Assembly: GCA_030535605.1 (NCBI GenBank)
Contig: JAUNRQ010000002.1
Span: 54,705 to 109,605 of the forward strand
Source of the DNA: Pseudoxanthomonas suwonensis
GTDB lineage: Bacteria; Pseudomonadota; Gammaproteobacteria; Xanthomonadales; Xanthomonadaceae
Direction of reading: 5' to 3'
Length of the DNA stretch: 54,901 bases
A program made the position numbers and the translations under genes. Below are positions 8,414-17,265 of this stretch, in pieces (the first letter of the stretch is position 1; the number at the start of each line of letters is the position of its first letter). Below the pieces are notes generated by a model. It made no database searches. It was not told where the DNA came from and saw only the letters and a program-made list of their open reading frames with translations.

Positions 8414-10666
8414 TCAGAAGTTGTAGCGCACGGACACGTACCAGTTGCGCGGCAGACCGTAGTAGGCGGTCTGGATGTTGCCGACGCTGGCGAACTCCTG
8501 GCCTTCGGTCATGTACAGCTTGTCGGTGAGGTTGCGCACGCCGGCGCGCACCTGCCAGTCGTAGCCGGGCGAATCCCACACACCGAACAGTCCCACCACC
8601 GCGTACGCGTCCTGGCTCAGGGCATCGCGGTTGTCGACCGACAACCATGTCTTGCCGCGATAGGCGACGTCGCCGCCGAAGCCGAGCATGCCGCCGTTCG
8701 ACAGCGGAATCCCGTGCTGCAGGGCGATGCGCGCGGTCCAGTCCGGCGAGAACGGCACGTGGTCGTGGTTCACGTTCGGGTCGAACCCCGGGTAGCTCGG
8801 GTCCAGGCGGAAGTCATCGAAGCGCTCGTAACTGGCGTCCATCCAGCCGAGCTGACCGCTGAGGGTGGTGGTCTCGCCGAGTTGGGCCACGCCTTCGAAC
8901 TCCACGCCCTTGATGTCCAGTGCCGCGGCGTTGAGCACCGGGAAGGTCCCCACATCCTGCGACACGCGGGCCTGGAAGTCCTTGTAATCGCTGACGAACG
9001 CCGCCGCACGGCCTTGCAGGCGACCGTCGGCGGAACGCGCCTTCAGCCCGGCTTCCCAGGTCCACACGTATTCGGGATCGAACTGCGCGTGCTCGGTGTC
9101 GTACACGGTGTTGGCCCGGCCGTTGAAGCCGCCGGACTTGAAGCCGCGGTTGGCGGACAGGTAACCCATCACCTGCTCGCTGAAGGCTTTCTGCAGACTC
9201 AGCGACGGGGTCACCGCGGTCCATTCGGCGTCGGCGTTGAAGGCAACGGTTTCGTTCAATGCCTGGAACGGCGCACCCCAGAACGTGCTGGTCGTGCGGT
9301 CGTACTGCTTGCGGTCGCGGGTCCAGCGCACGCCGGCAGCCAGCGTCCAGGTCGGCACGAACTCCCAGTTCATGTGGGCGAACGCGGCAACGCTGGTGGT
9401 GGTCAGGTCGTCGTCGATGGTGCGCAGAAAGGACAGCCGGCCTCCGGCCAGCGCGAACAGGTCGTCCGCGTAGGCTTCCTGGTAGGACGGCACGTTCTCG
9501 CGCATGTAGTACGCGCCGAAGGTCGCCTGGAGGTTGCTGCCATTGTCGTACTGCAGCTGGAACTCCTGGCTGCGCTGGTTCTGGTCCAGCGCGACCAGCA
9601 CGTCGCCCAGCTCGTATTCGGAGGCGTCGATGTCGATGAACGAGTCGGTTTCGAGCTTGCGGTAGGCACTGATACTCTTGAACAGCCACTGCGGGCTGAT
9701 GTCCCACTCCATCGACAGCGACGCGCCGGAATGGCGCAGGGACTGGCCCTTGCCGGCCTCGAACGAGGTCTCGGCACGCCGGTCCCAATCACCGCTCTCA
9801 CCCGGCTTCAGCACCACCACGCCCAGGGCCAGATCGGTCTGACGCAGGTCGGCCATCGGCCGGCCCATGGTCAGGGCCGCATCCTGCCGGGTGGTGTCGA
9901 CGGAGAGCGTGGCCCGGAACGTGTCCGTCGGCTGGAAGGCCAGCTTGCCGCGCAGTGCAACGGTGTCGTCGTCGTTGAAGCGACCGCTGCCGCCGCCATC
10001 GTGCACGTAGCCGTCGTTGTCGATCTTCGCACCGGCGAGGCTGGCGGCGACCGTCTCGCCGAGCTGCCCGCTGACATAGAAGCGGCCCTCGCGCCGCCCG
10101 TGGCTGCCGGCCGTCAACTCCACCGCCCCGCCCTGGTAATCCAGCGGGTTGCGGGTGGTGAGCTTGATGGCGCCGCCGGTGGAGTTCTTGCCGTACAGCG
10201 TGCCTTGCGGACCACGCAGCACTTCCACCTGCTGGATGTCGAACAGCGAGAACAGCGCGCCATTGATGCGCGAGTAATAGACGTCGTCCACGTACATGCC
10301 GACGCCCGGGTCGAACGTCTGCAGCGCGTCCGGCTGGCCGATGCCACGGATGAACACGTTCACGCTGTTGGCCGAACCGCGCCCCTGGACGATGTTGAGG
10401 TTCGGTACCGCGCCTTGGAGTCCGCTGACATCGTTGGCCTGCAGGTCCTTCAGTTGTTCTTCGCCGAAGGCGCTGACAGCGACCGGCACGTCGTTGATCG
10501 ACTCGCTGCGACGGCGCGCGGTCACCGTGATGGCATCCAGTTCACTGGCGCTTTGCTGCCGGGCCTGCTCCGCCTGCGGCAGCTGCTGGGCCTGCGCCAA
10601 TGGCGCCGCCAGGCCCATGGCGACGGCCAGGCTGAGGAGGTTGAAGGGCATGGTGGTACGGCTCAT
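8414..10666 (-). CDS. TonB-dependent receptor
   Basis: 750-residue outer-membrane ligand-gated channel. Signal peptide about residues 1-27 (ending APLAQAQ), TonB-box-like stretch DAITVTARRR near residue 45, plug domain with IRGIGQPDA and VEVLRGPQGTLYGKNSTGGA (about 70-190), then the 22-strand barrel ending in the expected terminal aromatic (YVSVRYNF). A purine-rich AGGGGAA lies just upstream of the start. The ligand is not determinable from sequence. It is divergent from a GntP-family permease with only 180 bp between them, which suggests a shared substrate or regulator. Confidence 0.93.
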   Translation of the reverse strand: MSRTTMPFNLLSLAVAMGLAAPLAQAQQLPQAEQARQQSASELDAITVTARRRSESINDVPVAVSAFGEEQLKDLQANDVSGLQGAVPNLNIVQGRGSANSVNVFIRGIGQPDALQTFDPGVGMYVDDVYYSRINGALFSLFDIQQVEVLRGPQGTLYGKNSTGGAIKLTTRNPLDYQGGAVELTAGSHGRREGRFYVSGQLGETVAASLAGAKIDNDGYVHDGGGSGRFNDDDTVALRGKLAFQPTDTFRATLSVDTTRQDAALTMGRPMADLRQTDLALGVVVLKPGESGDWDRRAETSFEAGKGQSLRHSGASLSMEWDISPQWLFKSISAYRKLETDSFIDIDASEYELGDVLVALDQNQRSQEFQLQYDNGSNLQATFGAYYMRENVPSYQEAYADDLFALAGGRLSFLRTIDDDLTTTSVAAFAHMNWEFVPTWTLAAGVRWTRDRKQYDRTTSTFWGAPFQALNETVAFNADAEWTAVTPSLSLQKAFSEQVMGYLSANRGFKSGGFNGRANTVYDTEHAQFDPEYVWTWEAGLKARSADGRLQGRAAAFVSDYKDFQARVSQDVGTFPVLNAAALDIKGVEFEGVAQLGETTTLSGQLGWMDASYERFDDFRLDPSYPGFDPNVNHDHVPFSPDWTARIALQHGIPLSNGGMLGFGGDVAYRGKTWLSVDNRDALSQDAYAVVGLFGVWDSPGYDWQVRAGVRNLTDKLYMTEGQEFASVGNIQTAYYGLPRNWYVSVRYNF

Positions 10667-10774
10667 CTGGGGTTCCCCTGCAGGTATGGATGCACCCGTG
10701 CGCGATGCGGACGGCGGCGTGCTGCAAAGACTAGGCAGCCGCCGGGTGGGCGCGCATCGTACCTTCGGACAATG

Positions 10775-10796
10775 CCCGGTCGCGGCCGCGACCGGG
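10775..10796. promoter_or_regulatory. Perfect 22-bp palindrome between divergent genes (candidate operator)
   Basis: Half-site CCCGGTCGCGG is followed immediately by its exact reverse complement CCGCGACCGGG. It lies 50 bp upstream of the GntP-permease start and 108 bp upstream of the divergent receptor start. Its position and symmetry fit a dimeric regulator site, but a leader hairpin in the permease mRNA is equally possible. Confidence 0.5.
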
Positions 10797-10846
10797 ACAC
10801 TGCCGGCAACGAGCGTGGCGCCGCCGCGCAGGGGGGGTTGCCCGCG

Positions 10847-12250
10847 ATGTCGTTCCTGATCGTGCTTGCCGCACTGTGTTTCCTGATGTTCGTCGCCTAC
10901 CGCGGCTACAGCGTGATCCTGTTCGCGCCGGTGGCGGCCATGGGCGCAGTGCTGCTGACCGACCCGTCGCTGGTCGCGCCGATGTTCACGGGTCTGTTCA
11001 TGGACAAGATGGTGGGCTTCCTGAAGCTCTATTTCCCGGTGTTCCTGCTGGGCGCGATCTTCGGCAAGGTGATCGAATTGTCGGGATTCTCCCGGAGCAT
11101 CGTCGCCGCCACCATCCGCCTGGTCGGTGCCGAACGCGCGATCATGGCGATCGTGCTGGTGTGCGCGCTGCTGACCTATGGCGGCGTGTCCCTGTTCGTC
11201 GTGGTGTTTGCCGTGTACCCGTTCGCCGCCGAACTGTTCCGCCAGGGCGACATTCCCAAGCGGTTGATCCCCGGCGCCATCGCGCTGGGCAGCTTCACGT
11301 TCACCATGTCGGCCCTGCCGGGCACGCCGCAGATCCAGAACATCATCCCCACCGCGTTCTTCGGCACGGATTCATGGGCCGCGCCGCGCCTGGGCGTGCT
11401 TGCCGCGCTGTTCGTGTTCGGGCTGGGCATGTTGTATCTGGAATGGCGTCGTCGCAGCGCGGCGCGTGCCGGCCAGGGCTATGCCCACGACGGTGAACTG
11501 CACAACGAACCGCACGCATTCCAGGGTGAAGCGTTGGCTCACCCGCTGGTGGCGCTGCTGCCGCTGCTGCTGGTGGGCATCAGCAACAAGCTGTTCACGC
11601 TGTGGATTCCGAGGCTGTACGGCAGCAGCCACAGCTTTTCGCCGGCAGTGATCGGCGAGGCTTCGCCGGTGGTACAGGAGACCGCACGCATCGCCGCCAT
11701 CTGGGCGGTGCAAGGCGCGTTGCTGGTGGGGATCCTGTCCGTGGTCCTGCTGGCCTGGCGTCCGGTGAAGGCGCGCTTTGCCGAGGGCAGCAAGGCGGCC
11801 ATCGGCGGGGCCATGCTGGCGGGCATGAACACCGCCAGCGAATACGGCTTCGGCGCGGTCATCGCCGCCCTGCCCGGCTTCCTGGTGGTGGCCAATGCGC
11901 TGAATTCCATCCCCGACCCGCTGGTCAACGAAGCCGTGACGGTGAACGTGCTGGCCGGCATCACCGGCTCGGCCTCGGGCGGGATGTCGATTGCACTGGC
12001 GGCGATGGCCGACAGCTTCATCGCCCAGGCCAATGCGCTGGGCATCCCGATGGAGGTGCTGCATCGCGTGGCGTCGATCGCCTCCGCGGGGATGGACACA
12101 CTGCCGCACAACGGCGCGGTCATCACCCTGCTGGCGGTGACCGGATTGACCCACCGCCAGAGCTACAAGGACATTCTCGCCATCACCGCCATCAGCACCA
12201 GTTCGGTGTTCGTGGTGATCGGCGCCTACTACCTGCTCGGCTGGGTCTGA
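10847..12250 (+). CDS. GntP-family permease (gluconate / 3-hydroxybutyrate type)
   Basis: 467-residue inner-membrane secondary transporter with about 12 hydrophobic helices. Family hallmarks include TYGGVSLFVVVFAVYPFA, FTMSALPGTPQIQN and the late GMDTLPHNGAVITLL segment seen in GntP-family gluconate and D-beta-hydroxybutyrate permeases. The start follows a G-run (GGGGGGG) 10 nt upstream; the same reading frame is open far upstream, but that part overlaps the divergent receptor and is not protein-like. PHB-related genes in the window make 3-hydroxybutyrate an attractive substrate, though this is inference. The gene ends 3 bp from the convergent copper chaperone gene. Confidence 0.87.
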   Translation: MSFLIVLAALCFLMFVAYRGYSVILFAPVAAMGAVLLTDPSLVAPMFTGLFMDKMVGFLKLYFPVFLLGAIFGKVIELSGFSRSIVAATIRLVGAERAIMAIVLVCALLTYGGVSLFVVVFAVYPFAAELFRQGDIPKRLIPGAIALGSFTFTMSALPGTPQIQNIIPTAFFGTDSWAAPRLGVLAALFVFGLGMLYLEWRRRSAARAGQGYAHDGELHNEPHAFQGEALAHPLVALLPLLLVGISNKLFTLWIPRLYGSSHSFSPAVIGEASPVVQETARIAAIWAVQGALLVGILSVVLLAWRPVKARFAEGSKAAIGGAMLAGMNTASEYGFGAVIAALPGFLVVANALNSIPDPLVNEAVTVNVLAGITGSASGGMSIALAAMADSFIAQANALGIPMEVLHRVASIASAGMDTLPHNGAVITLLAVTGLTHRQSYKDILAITAISTSSVFVVIGAYYLLGWV

Positions 12251-12253
12251 ACC

Positions 12254-12781
12254 TCAGCCGGCGGGGTCGCGCAACTCCAGCACGGTTTCCACGCGCTCGC
12301 CGTTGTCCAGGCTGAAGCGGACCTTCACCGTGTCGCCGGGCCCCAGGCCATCGACCGGGTCCATCAGCATCAGGTGCAAGCCGCCGGGCGCCAGCTCGAT
12401 GCGCCCGTCGGCTGGCACGGTCAACGCGTCGACCTTGCGCATCTTGCTGACCCCGTCCTCGGTCCGCGTTTCATGCAGTTCCACGTGGCCGTAGAACGGG
12501 CTGTCCGCGGCCATGATCGCCACCGGCTGGTCACAGGTGTTCACCACCTGCATGAAGCCGCCATGCATCGGCATGCCGCCCGGGGCCACCCGCGCCCACG
12601 CCTCTTCCACCTGCACGCCACAGGCGGTGGTGGTACCGGCGTCCGCAGACGGAGGCGATGCCGGCGTGGCAGCCGGTGCCCGCGCTTCGGGCGCCGCCGC
12701 AGGTGCGGGAGCCTCGTTGCAGGCGGTCAGCGAAAGCGCCGCGCACAGTGGCAGCGAAAGCAGGGGGGTCGAGGTTTTCAT
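12254..12781 (-). CDS. PCuAC-family periplasmic copper(I) chaperone, lipoprotein
   Basis: 175 residues. Lipoprotein signal with lipobox LTAC (Cys21), then an Ala/Pro-rich linker to about residue 52, then the cupredoxin-like PCuAC domain (DUF461). The copper motif H-x10-M-x21-H-x-M is intact: HETRTEDGVSKM followed after 21 residues by HLM. Such proteins deliver Cu(I) to the CuA site of cytochrome oxidase. The lipid anchor and long linker are the only departures from the shortest family members. Confidence 0.92.
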   Translation of the reverse strand: MKTSTPLLSLPLCAALSLTACNEAPAPAAAPEARAPAATPASPPSADAGTTTACGVQVEEAWARVAPGGMPMHGGFMQVVNTCDQPVAIMAADSPFYGHVELHETRTEDGVSKMRKVDALTVPADGRIELAPGGLHLMLMDPVDGLGPGDTVKVRFSLDNGERVETVLELRDPAG

Positions 12782-12840
12782 CGGTCCATCATAGCGCCCG
12801 CCGCATCGCTACACTGCGACCGCTCCCCGAGGATGCCTGC

Positions 12841-13614
12841 ATGCCCGATGACGCCTTGATTCAGACCCGCGATGCCGGCCCCATCCGCGAGCTGCGGCTG
12901 TCCCGGCCGCCGGTGAACGCGCTCGATGATGCCCTGTGCGCGGCATTGGTGAACGCGATCGACCAAGCCGTCGATGATGGCATCCACGGTCTGGTTCTGG
13001 GCGGCAACGACGGCGTGTTTTCGGCCGGGCTCGACGTGCCATGGCTGATGTCGCTTGGCGAGGACCGCGACGCGCTCACCGCCGCCTGGCATGGCTTTTT
13101 CCAGGCTGCCCGGGCACTGGCGGGCAGTCCGCTACCGGTGGTTGTCGCCATCGGTGGGCATTGCCCGGCCGGTGGCTGCGTGCTGTCACTGTGTTGCGAT
13201 TACCGGATCATGGCCGCGGGGCCGTGGCAGATCGGGCTGAACGAGCTGCAGGTCGGCCTGACAGTGCCCGAGGGCATCCAGCGCCTGTTGCGCCGCACCG
13301 TCGGCGCCTACCGTGCCGAACGGCTGCTGCTGCACGGGCACATGGTGGACGGTGTGCATGCGCTGGACATCGGCTTGGTCGATGAGCGCGTCGCCCCGCA
13401 GGCGCTGTGGACCCGGTCGCACGACTGGCTGCAGGCGTTGCTGGCGCTACCGCGTGCGCCGATGCTCGCGACACGCGCGACTGCACGCGCCGATCTGGTG
13501 CAGGCGCTGTCGTCGGAACACGTCGACCTGGCGGGCAACATCCGTGACTGGTACCAGCCGGACACGCAGGCCGCGCTGCGGCAACTGCTGCAACGGCTGG
13601 GCAAGACCGTCTGA
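12841..13614 (+). CDS. Delta3-Delta2-enoyl-CoA isomerase-like crotonase protein (ECI1 type)
   Basis: 257-residue crotonase-fold enzyme. The segment around residues 111-140 (AGGCVLSLCCDYRIM, then IGLNELQVGLTVPEG) resembles mitochondrial-type enoyl-CoA isomerase ECI1. The first of the two hydratase glutamates is replaced by valine (GGCVL rather than GGELA), while the second (NEL) is retained. One glutamate is the isomerase pattern, so shifting the double bond during unsaturated fatty-acid beta-oxidation is more likely than hydration. FSAGLD corresponds to an oxyanion-hole element. The start is preceded by GAGG 7 nt upstream. Confidence 0.82.
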   Translation: MPDDALIQTRDAGPIRELRLSRPPVNALDDALCAALVNAIDQAVDDGIHGLVLGGNDGVFSAGLDVPWLMSLGEDRDALTAAWHGFFQAARALAGSPLPVVVAIGGHCPAGGCVLSLCCDYRIMAAGPWQIGLNELQVGLTVPEGIQRLLRRTVGAYRAERLLLHGHMVDGVHALDIGLVDERVAPQALWTRSHDWLQALLALPRAPMLATRATARADLVQALSSEHVDLAGNIRDWYQPDTQAALRQLLQRLGKTV

Positions 13615-13704
13615 CAAACGGACGGCTTTCTTCGGCAGATGATGTCGTCTCGGCGCGGCTGGTTCCCCCGATTGGGTCACGGTACCCTGCCGTGCATGCC
13701 GCCG

Positions 13705-14559
13705 TCAGTGCGCGCCGGCCGCCACCGGACGCGAGCGGTCGCCGATCCAGCCACTCCAGGAACCCGTGTACAACGCCGCACCGTGCAGGCCGGCACGCTC
13801 CATGGCCAACAGGTGGTGGCAGGCGGTCACGCCCGAGCCACACATCACCACTGTCTCGGTCGGAGGGCAACCATCCAGCAACTGCCGGAATTCGTCCGCC
13901 AGCCGTGCCGGCGGCTTGAACACGCCGTTCTCCAGGTTTTCGGTGTACGGGCGATTCAACGCACCGGGAACATGCCCGGCCACGCGGTCGATCGTTTCCT
14001 CCTCGCCCCGGAAACGCGCGGCCGCACGGGCGTCGATCACGCAACCGCCCGCATCCAGTCGCCGCTGCACCGCGTCGGCATCCAGCAGGCGCGCGGCTTC
14101 GAAACCCGGTGACGGATAGTGTTCCGGCGGGCGCGTGGCAACGGCCGAGTCGACCGGCAGGCCCAACGTCGTCCAGCGCTTCCAGCCCCCATCGAGCACC
14201 GCGACGTTCCCATGGCCAAGCGCGCGCAGCAGGAACCACAGGCGCGCGGCGAACGCGCCCTCGCCCTGATCGTAGGCAACGACCTGATGGCGCGGCGAAA
14301 TGCCCCAACCGCCAAGCCGGGCGAGGAAGACATCGGCGTCGGGCCAAGGGTGACGGCCATCGGAGGGATCGCCGGAATGGCGGCTGAGATCCGCATCCAC
14401 GTGCGCGAACTGCGCGCCCGGCAGGTGCGATTGCCGATAGTCGCGCAGACCGGCTTCCGGGTCCGCCAGCACATGCCGGCAGTCCAGCACCACGACATCC
14501 TTCCGCGCCTGCGCCACCGCCAGCGTTTCTGGCTGCACCAACGTCGTCCATCCTGGCAT
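13705..14559 (-). CDS. sseA: 3-mercaptopyruvate sulfurtransferase (rhodanese family)
   Basis: 284 residues with two rhodanese domains. The catalytic loop CGSGVT (Cys240) in the second domain is the form typical of 3-mercaptopyruvate sulfurtransferases rather than the CRKGVT of thiosulfate sulfurtransferases. The inactive first domain carries VVAYDQGEGAFAARLWF. I chose the ATG at 14559 (MPGWTTLVQ) because AGGAG lies 8 nt upstream; an in-frame start at 14607 would add 16 residues. It is on the same strand as, and 53 bp downstream of, the Nudix gene. Confidence 0.9.
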   Translation of the reverse strand: MPGWTTLVQPETLAVAQARKDVVVLDCRHVLADPEAGLRDYRQSHLPGAQFAHVDADLSRHSGDPSDGRHPWPDADVFLARLGGWGISPRHQVVAYDQGEGAFAARLWFLLRALGHGNVAVLDGGWKRWTTLGLPVDSAVATRPPEHYPSPGFEAARLLDADAVQRRLDAGGCVIDARAAARFRGEEETIDRVAGHVPGALNRPYTENLENGVFKPPARLADEFRQLLDGCPPTETVVMCGSGVTACHHLLAMERAGLHGAALYTGSWSGWIGDRSRPVAAGAH

Positions 14560-14612
14560 CGTCCGGCTCCTGAACGGGTCTGCCGGCACGCTGGCCGGGT
14601 CAGCCACGGATG

Positions 14613-15281
14613 CTACCTGCTCCCTGCCGTTCCTGCCTCACCGTTGTCGTGGTACCCGCCCACTTCGATCCGCCGACGCAGGTTGTCCAGGATCGAGGCG
14701 GTCGCGCCCCAGATCCGCCTGCCCCGGGCGGTCGCCTCGTGGTAGCTGAGCACGTGCCGAATGCGGCCGCCCACCTGCAACCGCTGCCGTTGCAGATTGC
14801 CCGGGGCCAGCAGGCTCGCCAGCCCGACCTCGAACACGTCGGCCACTTCACCCGGATCGGGACGTGGAACGAATGCCGGTGAGATTTCCGCCACCAGCGG
14901 CAGCACGCGAAAGCCGGTGATGGTTGCCAACGGGTCCAGCCAGCCCAGCGGACGCACCTCGGCGGCCGTCAGCCCGATTTCCTCGTGTGCCTCGCGCAGC
15001 GCCGCGGCGGCCGCGCCAGCATCGTCCGGCTCGACGCGACCGCCGGGGAAACTGACCTGGCCGGGGTGGTGGCGCAGCCCTTCGCTGCGACGGGTCAGCA
15101 GCACCTGCCATTGCCCGAGACGCGGGACCAGTCCGACCAGCACCGCCGCGTCGCGCAAAGGCAGGGGCGACAGCAGACCGTCCAGTTCATCCAGATTCCA
15201 CGGCGCATCGGATGGCGGCTGGCGCAACGGATGCAGCGCCGCCGCCACGCCATGCGGCAGCAGCGACGTCCGCTGGTTCAT
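14613..15281 (-). CDS. Nudix hydrolase, CoA pyrophosphatase type (NudL-like)
   Basis: 222 residues. The Nudix box is complete: GGRVEPDDAGAAAAALREAH then EEIGL. Immediately before it is the UPF0035/CoA-pyrophosphatase signature LLTRRSEGLRHHPGQVSFPG, which marks enzymes splitting CoA and its esters into 4'-phosphopantetheine products and 3',5'-ADP. The start codon overlaps the stop of the DUF1289 gene (ATGA), indicating translational coupling. The frame remains open far upstream, but that part overlaps DUF1289 and FKBP in another frame. Confidence 0.9.
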   Translation of the reverse strand: MNQRTSLLPHGVAAALHPLRQPPSDAPWNLDELDGLLSPLPLRDAAVLVGLVPRLGQWQVLLTRRSEGLRHHPGQVSFPGGRVEPDDAGAAAAALREAHEEIGLTAAEVRPLGWLDPLATITGFRVLPLVAEISPAFVPRPDPGEVADVFEVGLASLLAPGNLQRQRLQVGGRIRHVLSYHEATARGRRIWGATASILDNLRRRIEVGGYHDNGEAGTAGSR

Positions 15282-15475
15282 TGTCGCTGACGCTCGCGCA
15301 GGGGCTGCACCTGCTCGATCCACGCGACGCGCTGCTCGTGGCTCATCGATCCCCACGCCGCGATCTCTGGGCCGGTGCGCAGGCAGCCGTCGCACAGGCC
15401 ATCGCCGTCGAGCTGGCAGACGCCGATGCACGGCGTGATCACGGGCGGTGGCGGCGGTGGCGGTAACAGGGTCAT
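15278..15475 (-). CDS. DUF1289 small protein
   Basis: 65 residues from MTLLPPPP, with the DUF1289 signature CIGVC-x4-DGLCDGCLRT-x3-IAAW. The four conserved cysteines suggest a small metal- or Fe-S-binding cytoplasmic protein of unknown function. A proline run precedes the domain. An in-frame upstream ATG at 15553 would add 26 residues including a further proline-rich stretch. It is coupled to the Nudix gene through an ATGA overlap. Confidence 0.82.
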   Translation of the reverse strand: MTLLPPPPPPPVITPCIGVCQLDGDGLCDGCLRTGPEIAAWGSMSHEQRVAWIEQVQPLRERQRQ

Positions 15476-15571
15476 GAAGGTGCCGTTGGACGGGTGCGGA
15501 AACGGCAACGCCGACCCACGGGGAGTCGGCGTCGCGATGGGCAGTGCCGGCAAGCGCCGGCCGCTGCGGGC

Positions 15572-16261
15572 TTACTTGACCGCAATCAGCTTCACTTCGA
15601 AAGCGACCGCCACGTTCGGCGGGAAGCCGCTGCGCGGATCGGCACCGTAGGCGCGGTCCGGGGGCAGCACGATTTCCCACTTGGCGCCGGTCGGCATCTG
15701 CAGCAGCGCCTCGCGCATGGCGACCATTTCGATCTGGTTCACCTGCATGTCCTTCATGGACTGCGCCTGCGGCGCCTGCTGCGGACGCTGGCCCCACGGG
15801 AACGGGCCGGTCACTTCCAGGTCGACCTTGCTGGTCTGGGTCGGACGACGGCCGCTGCCGGCCTCGATCACCTTGTACTGGACGCCGTTCGGCAGCACCT
15901 GCACGCCGGCGGCGCTGCGGTTCTGCGCGAGGAACTGGTCGGAACGGGTCTTGTTCTGGGTCGCCGCTTCGTTGAACGCAGCCTGTGCCTTGGCCATCTG
16001 CCGCTGTTCCATGGCACCGACCGCCTGACGCAGTTGCTCGACCGGCACGGTCGGATCCTTGCGACCGTAGCCGTCCTGCAGCGCACGGATCACCGTGTTG
16101 ATGTCGATCGCCTCGCCGCTCTCGATGAGGTTGCGGCCGAGGTCGTAGCCGATCGCGTAGCTCAGGCGGCCACGCTCGGAAGAGGTGTCCTGGGCAACGG
16201 CGGCACCGGCCCCCAGGGTGAGGGCCGCGACGGTGGCGGCGGTAAGCAAACGCAACTTCAT
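15572..16261 (-). CDS. FKBP-type peptidyl-prolyl cis-trans isomerase, periplasmic (FkpA/Mip-like)
   Basis: 229 residues: signal peptide 1-23 (LTLGAGAAVAQ), N-terminal helical dimerisation domain (RLSYAIGYDLGRNLIE up to about 110, with NKTRSDQFLAQN), then a C-terminal FKBP domain with GVQYKVIEAGSG and VLPPDRAYG. In place of the canonical FKBP mid-domain stretch there is an unusual insert-like region (PFPWGQRPQQAPQAQSMKDM), so isomerase activity may be reduced. The start has GGAG 11 nt upstream; an in-frame upstream start at 16375 lacks a signal sequence. Confidence 0.85.
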   Translation of the reverse strand: MKLRLLTAATVAALTLGAGAAVAQDTSSERGRLSYAIGYDLGRNLIESGEAIDINTVIRALQDGYGRKDPTVPVEQLRQAVGAMEQRQMAKAQAAFNEAATQNKTRSDQFLAQNRSAAGVQVLPNGVQYKVIEAGSGRRPTQTSKVDLEVTGPFPWGQRPQQAPQAQSMKDMQVNQIEMVAMREALLQMPTGAKWEIVLPPDRAYGADPRSGFPPNVAVAFEVKLIAVK

Positions 16262-16470
16262 GTGGTGACATTCTCCAAGGGTGGGAAAACCGCTGCCGCA
16301 CGGGGCGTGGATCTGGCCACCAACCCCTGCACGGAACCGGCCGTCTGCGACGCGGTAGGATAGCCCGCAGGCCACTTAACCGCCACTGACGCCAGTGTTC
16401 CGACCGCTGTCCGGGGCCGGAAGTTCCGTGAGGCGGTGCCGTGGGTTCCCACCCCGTTTACGGAGACGTC

Positions 16471-17256
16471 ATGAGCGACGCCAACCTGTTGCAGATTTCC
16501 GATGCCGACGGCATCCGCCGCATCCTCATCAATCGCCCCGACAAGCTCAACGCGCTGAACTCGGCCACCCTCGACGCTCTGGACGCCGCCTTCGCCGCGG
16601 CCGACACCGATGCTGCCGTGCGCGTGGTGGTCCTGAGCGGTGCGGGTGAGCGTGCCTTCGTCGCCGGGGCGGACATCAGCGAGATGAACGGGCTGAGCGC
16701 GGTCCAGGGGCGCGATTTCTCGCTGCGCGGCCAGCGCATGATGCGGCGGGTGGAAAAACTGTCCAAGCCGGTCATCGCCATGGTCAACGGCTTTGCCTTG
16801 GGCGGCGGTCTGGAACTGGCGATGTGCTGCCATCTGCGGATCGCGGCGGATACCGCCAAGGTCGGCCAGCCGGAAATCAACCTCGGTCTGATCCCCGGCT
16901 TCGGCGGCAGCCAGCGGCTGCTGCGCCTTGCCGGCCGTGCCGCCACCCTGGAGCTGTGCCTGACCGGTGCACCGATTGATGCGGCGCGCGCGTTGCAGCT
17001 GGGCATCGTCAACCGGGTGGTACCGGCCGCGGAACTGGAAACCGAAACCCTGCAGTTGGCCGGTCGTCTCGCCAAGGCCGCGCCGCTGGCGCTGCGCGGC
17101 ATGCTCGATTGCGTGAACATCGGCGGCGAATGCGGCATCGAGGAAGGTCTGGAGTACGAGTCGGCGCAATTCGGCCTGATGTTCTCCACCAACGACATGC
17201 GCGAAGGCACCGGCGCGTTCCTGGAAAAGCGCAAACCCCACTTCGAGGGCCGTTGA
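16471..17256 (+). CDS. Enoyl-CoA hydratase
   Basis: 261-residue crotonase. Both catalytic glutamates are present: LGGGLELAMCC and QPEINLGLIPGFGG. The oxyanion-hole motif is FVAGADISEM. Together these fit a genuine 2-enoyl-CoA hydratase (fatty acid or butyryl-CoA oxidation), unlike the isomerase-like paralogue at 12841. The start MSDANLLQI is preceded by GGAGA at 6 nt. It begins a three-gene unit with a small Cys protein and nth. Confidence 0.9.
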   Translation: MSDANLLQISDADGIRRILINRPDKLNALNSATLDALDAAFAAADTDAAVRVVVLSGAGERAFVAGADISEMNGLSAVQGRDFSLRGQRMMRRVEKLSKPVIAMVNGFALGGGLELAMCCHLRIAADTAKVGQPEINLGLIPGFGGSQRLLRLAGRAATLELCLTGAPIDAARALQLGIVNRVVPAAELETETLQLAGRLAKAAPLALRGMLDCVNIGGECGIEEGLEYESAQFGLMFSTNDMREGTGAFLEKRKPHFEGR

Positions 17257-17265
17257 ACCTTGGCG

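Noticed and set aside
8393..10846. Long plus-strand open frame joined in frame to the GntP permease
   Set aside because: It lies opposite a complete TonB receptor gene and its composition (Val/His/Gly/Arg runs) is that of an antisense frame in high-GC DNA. The permease starts at 10847.
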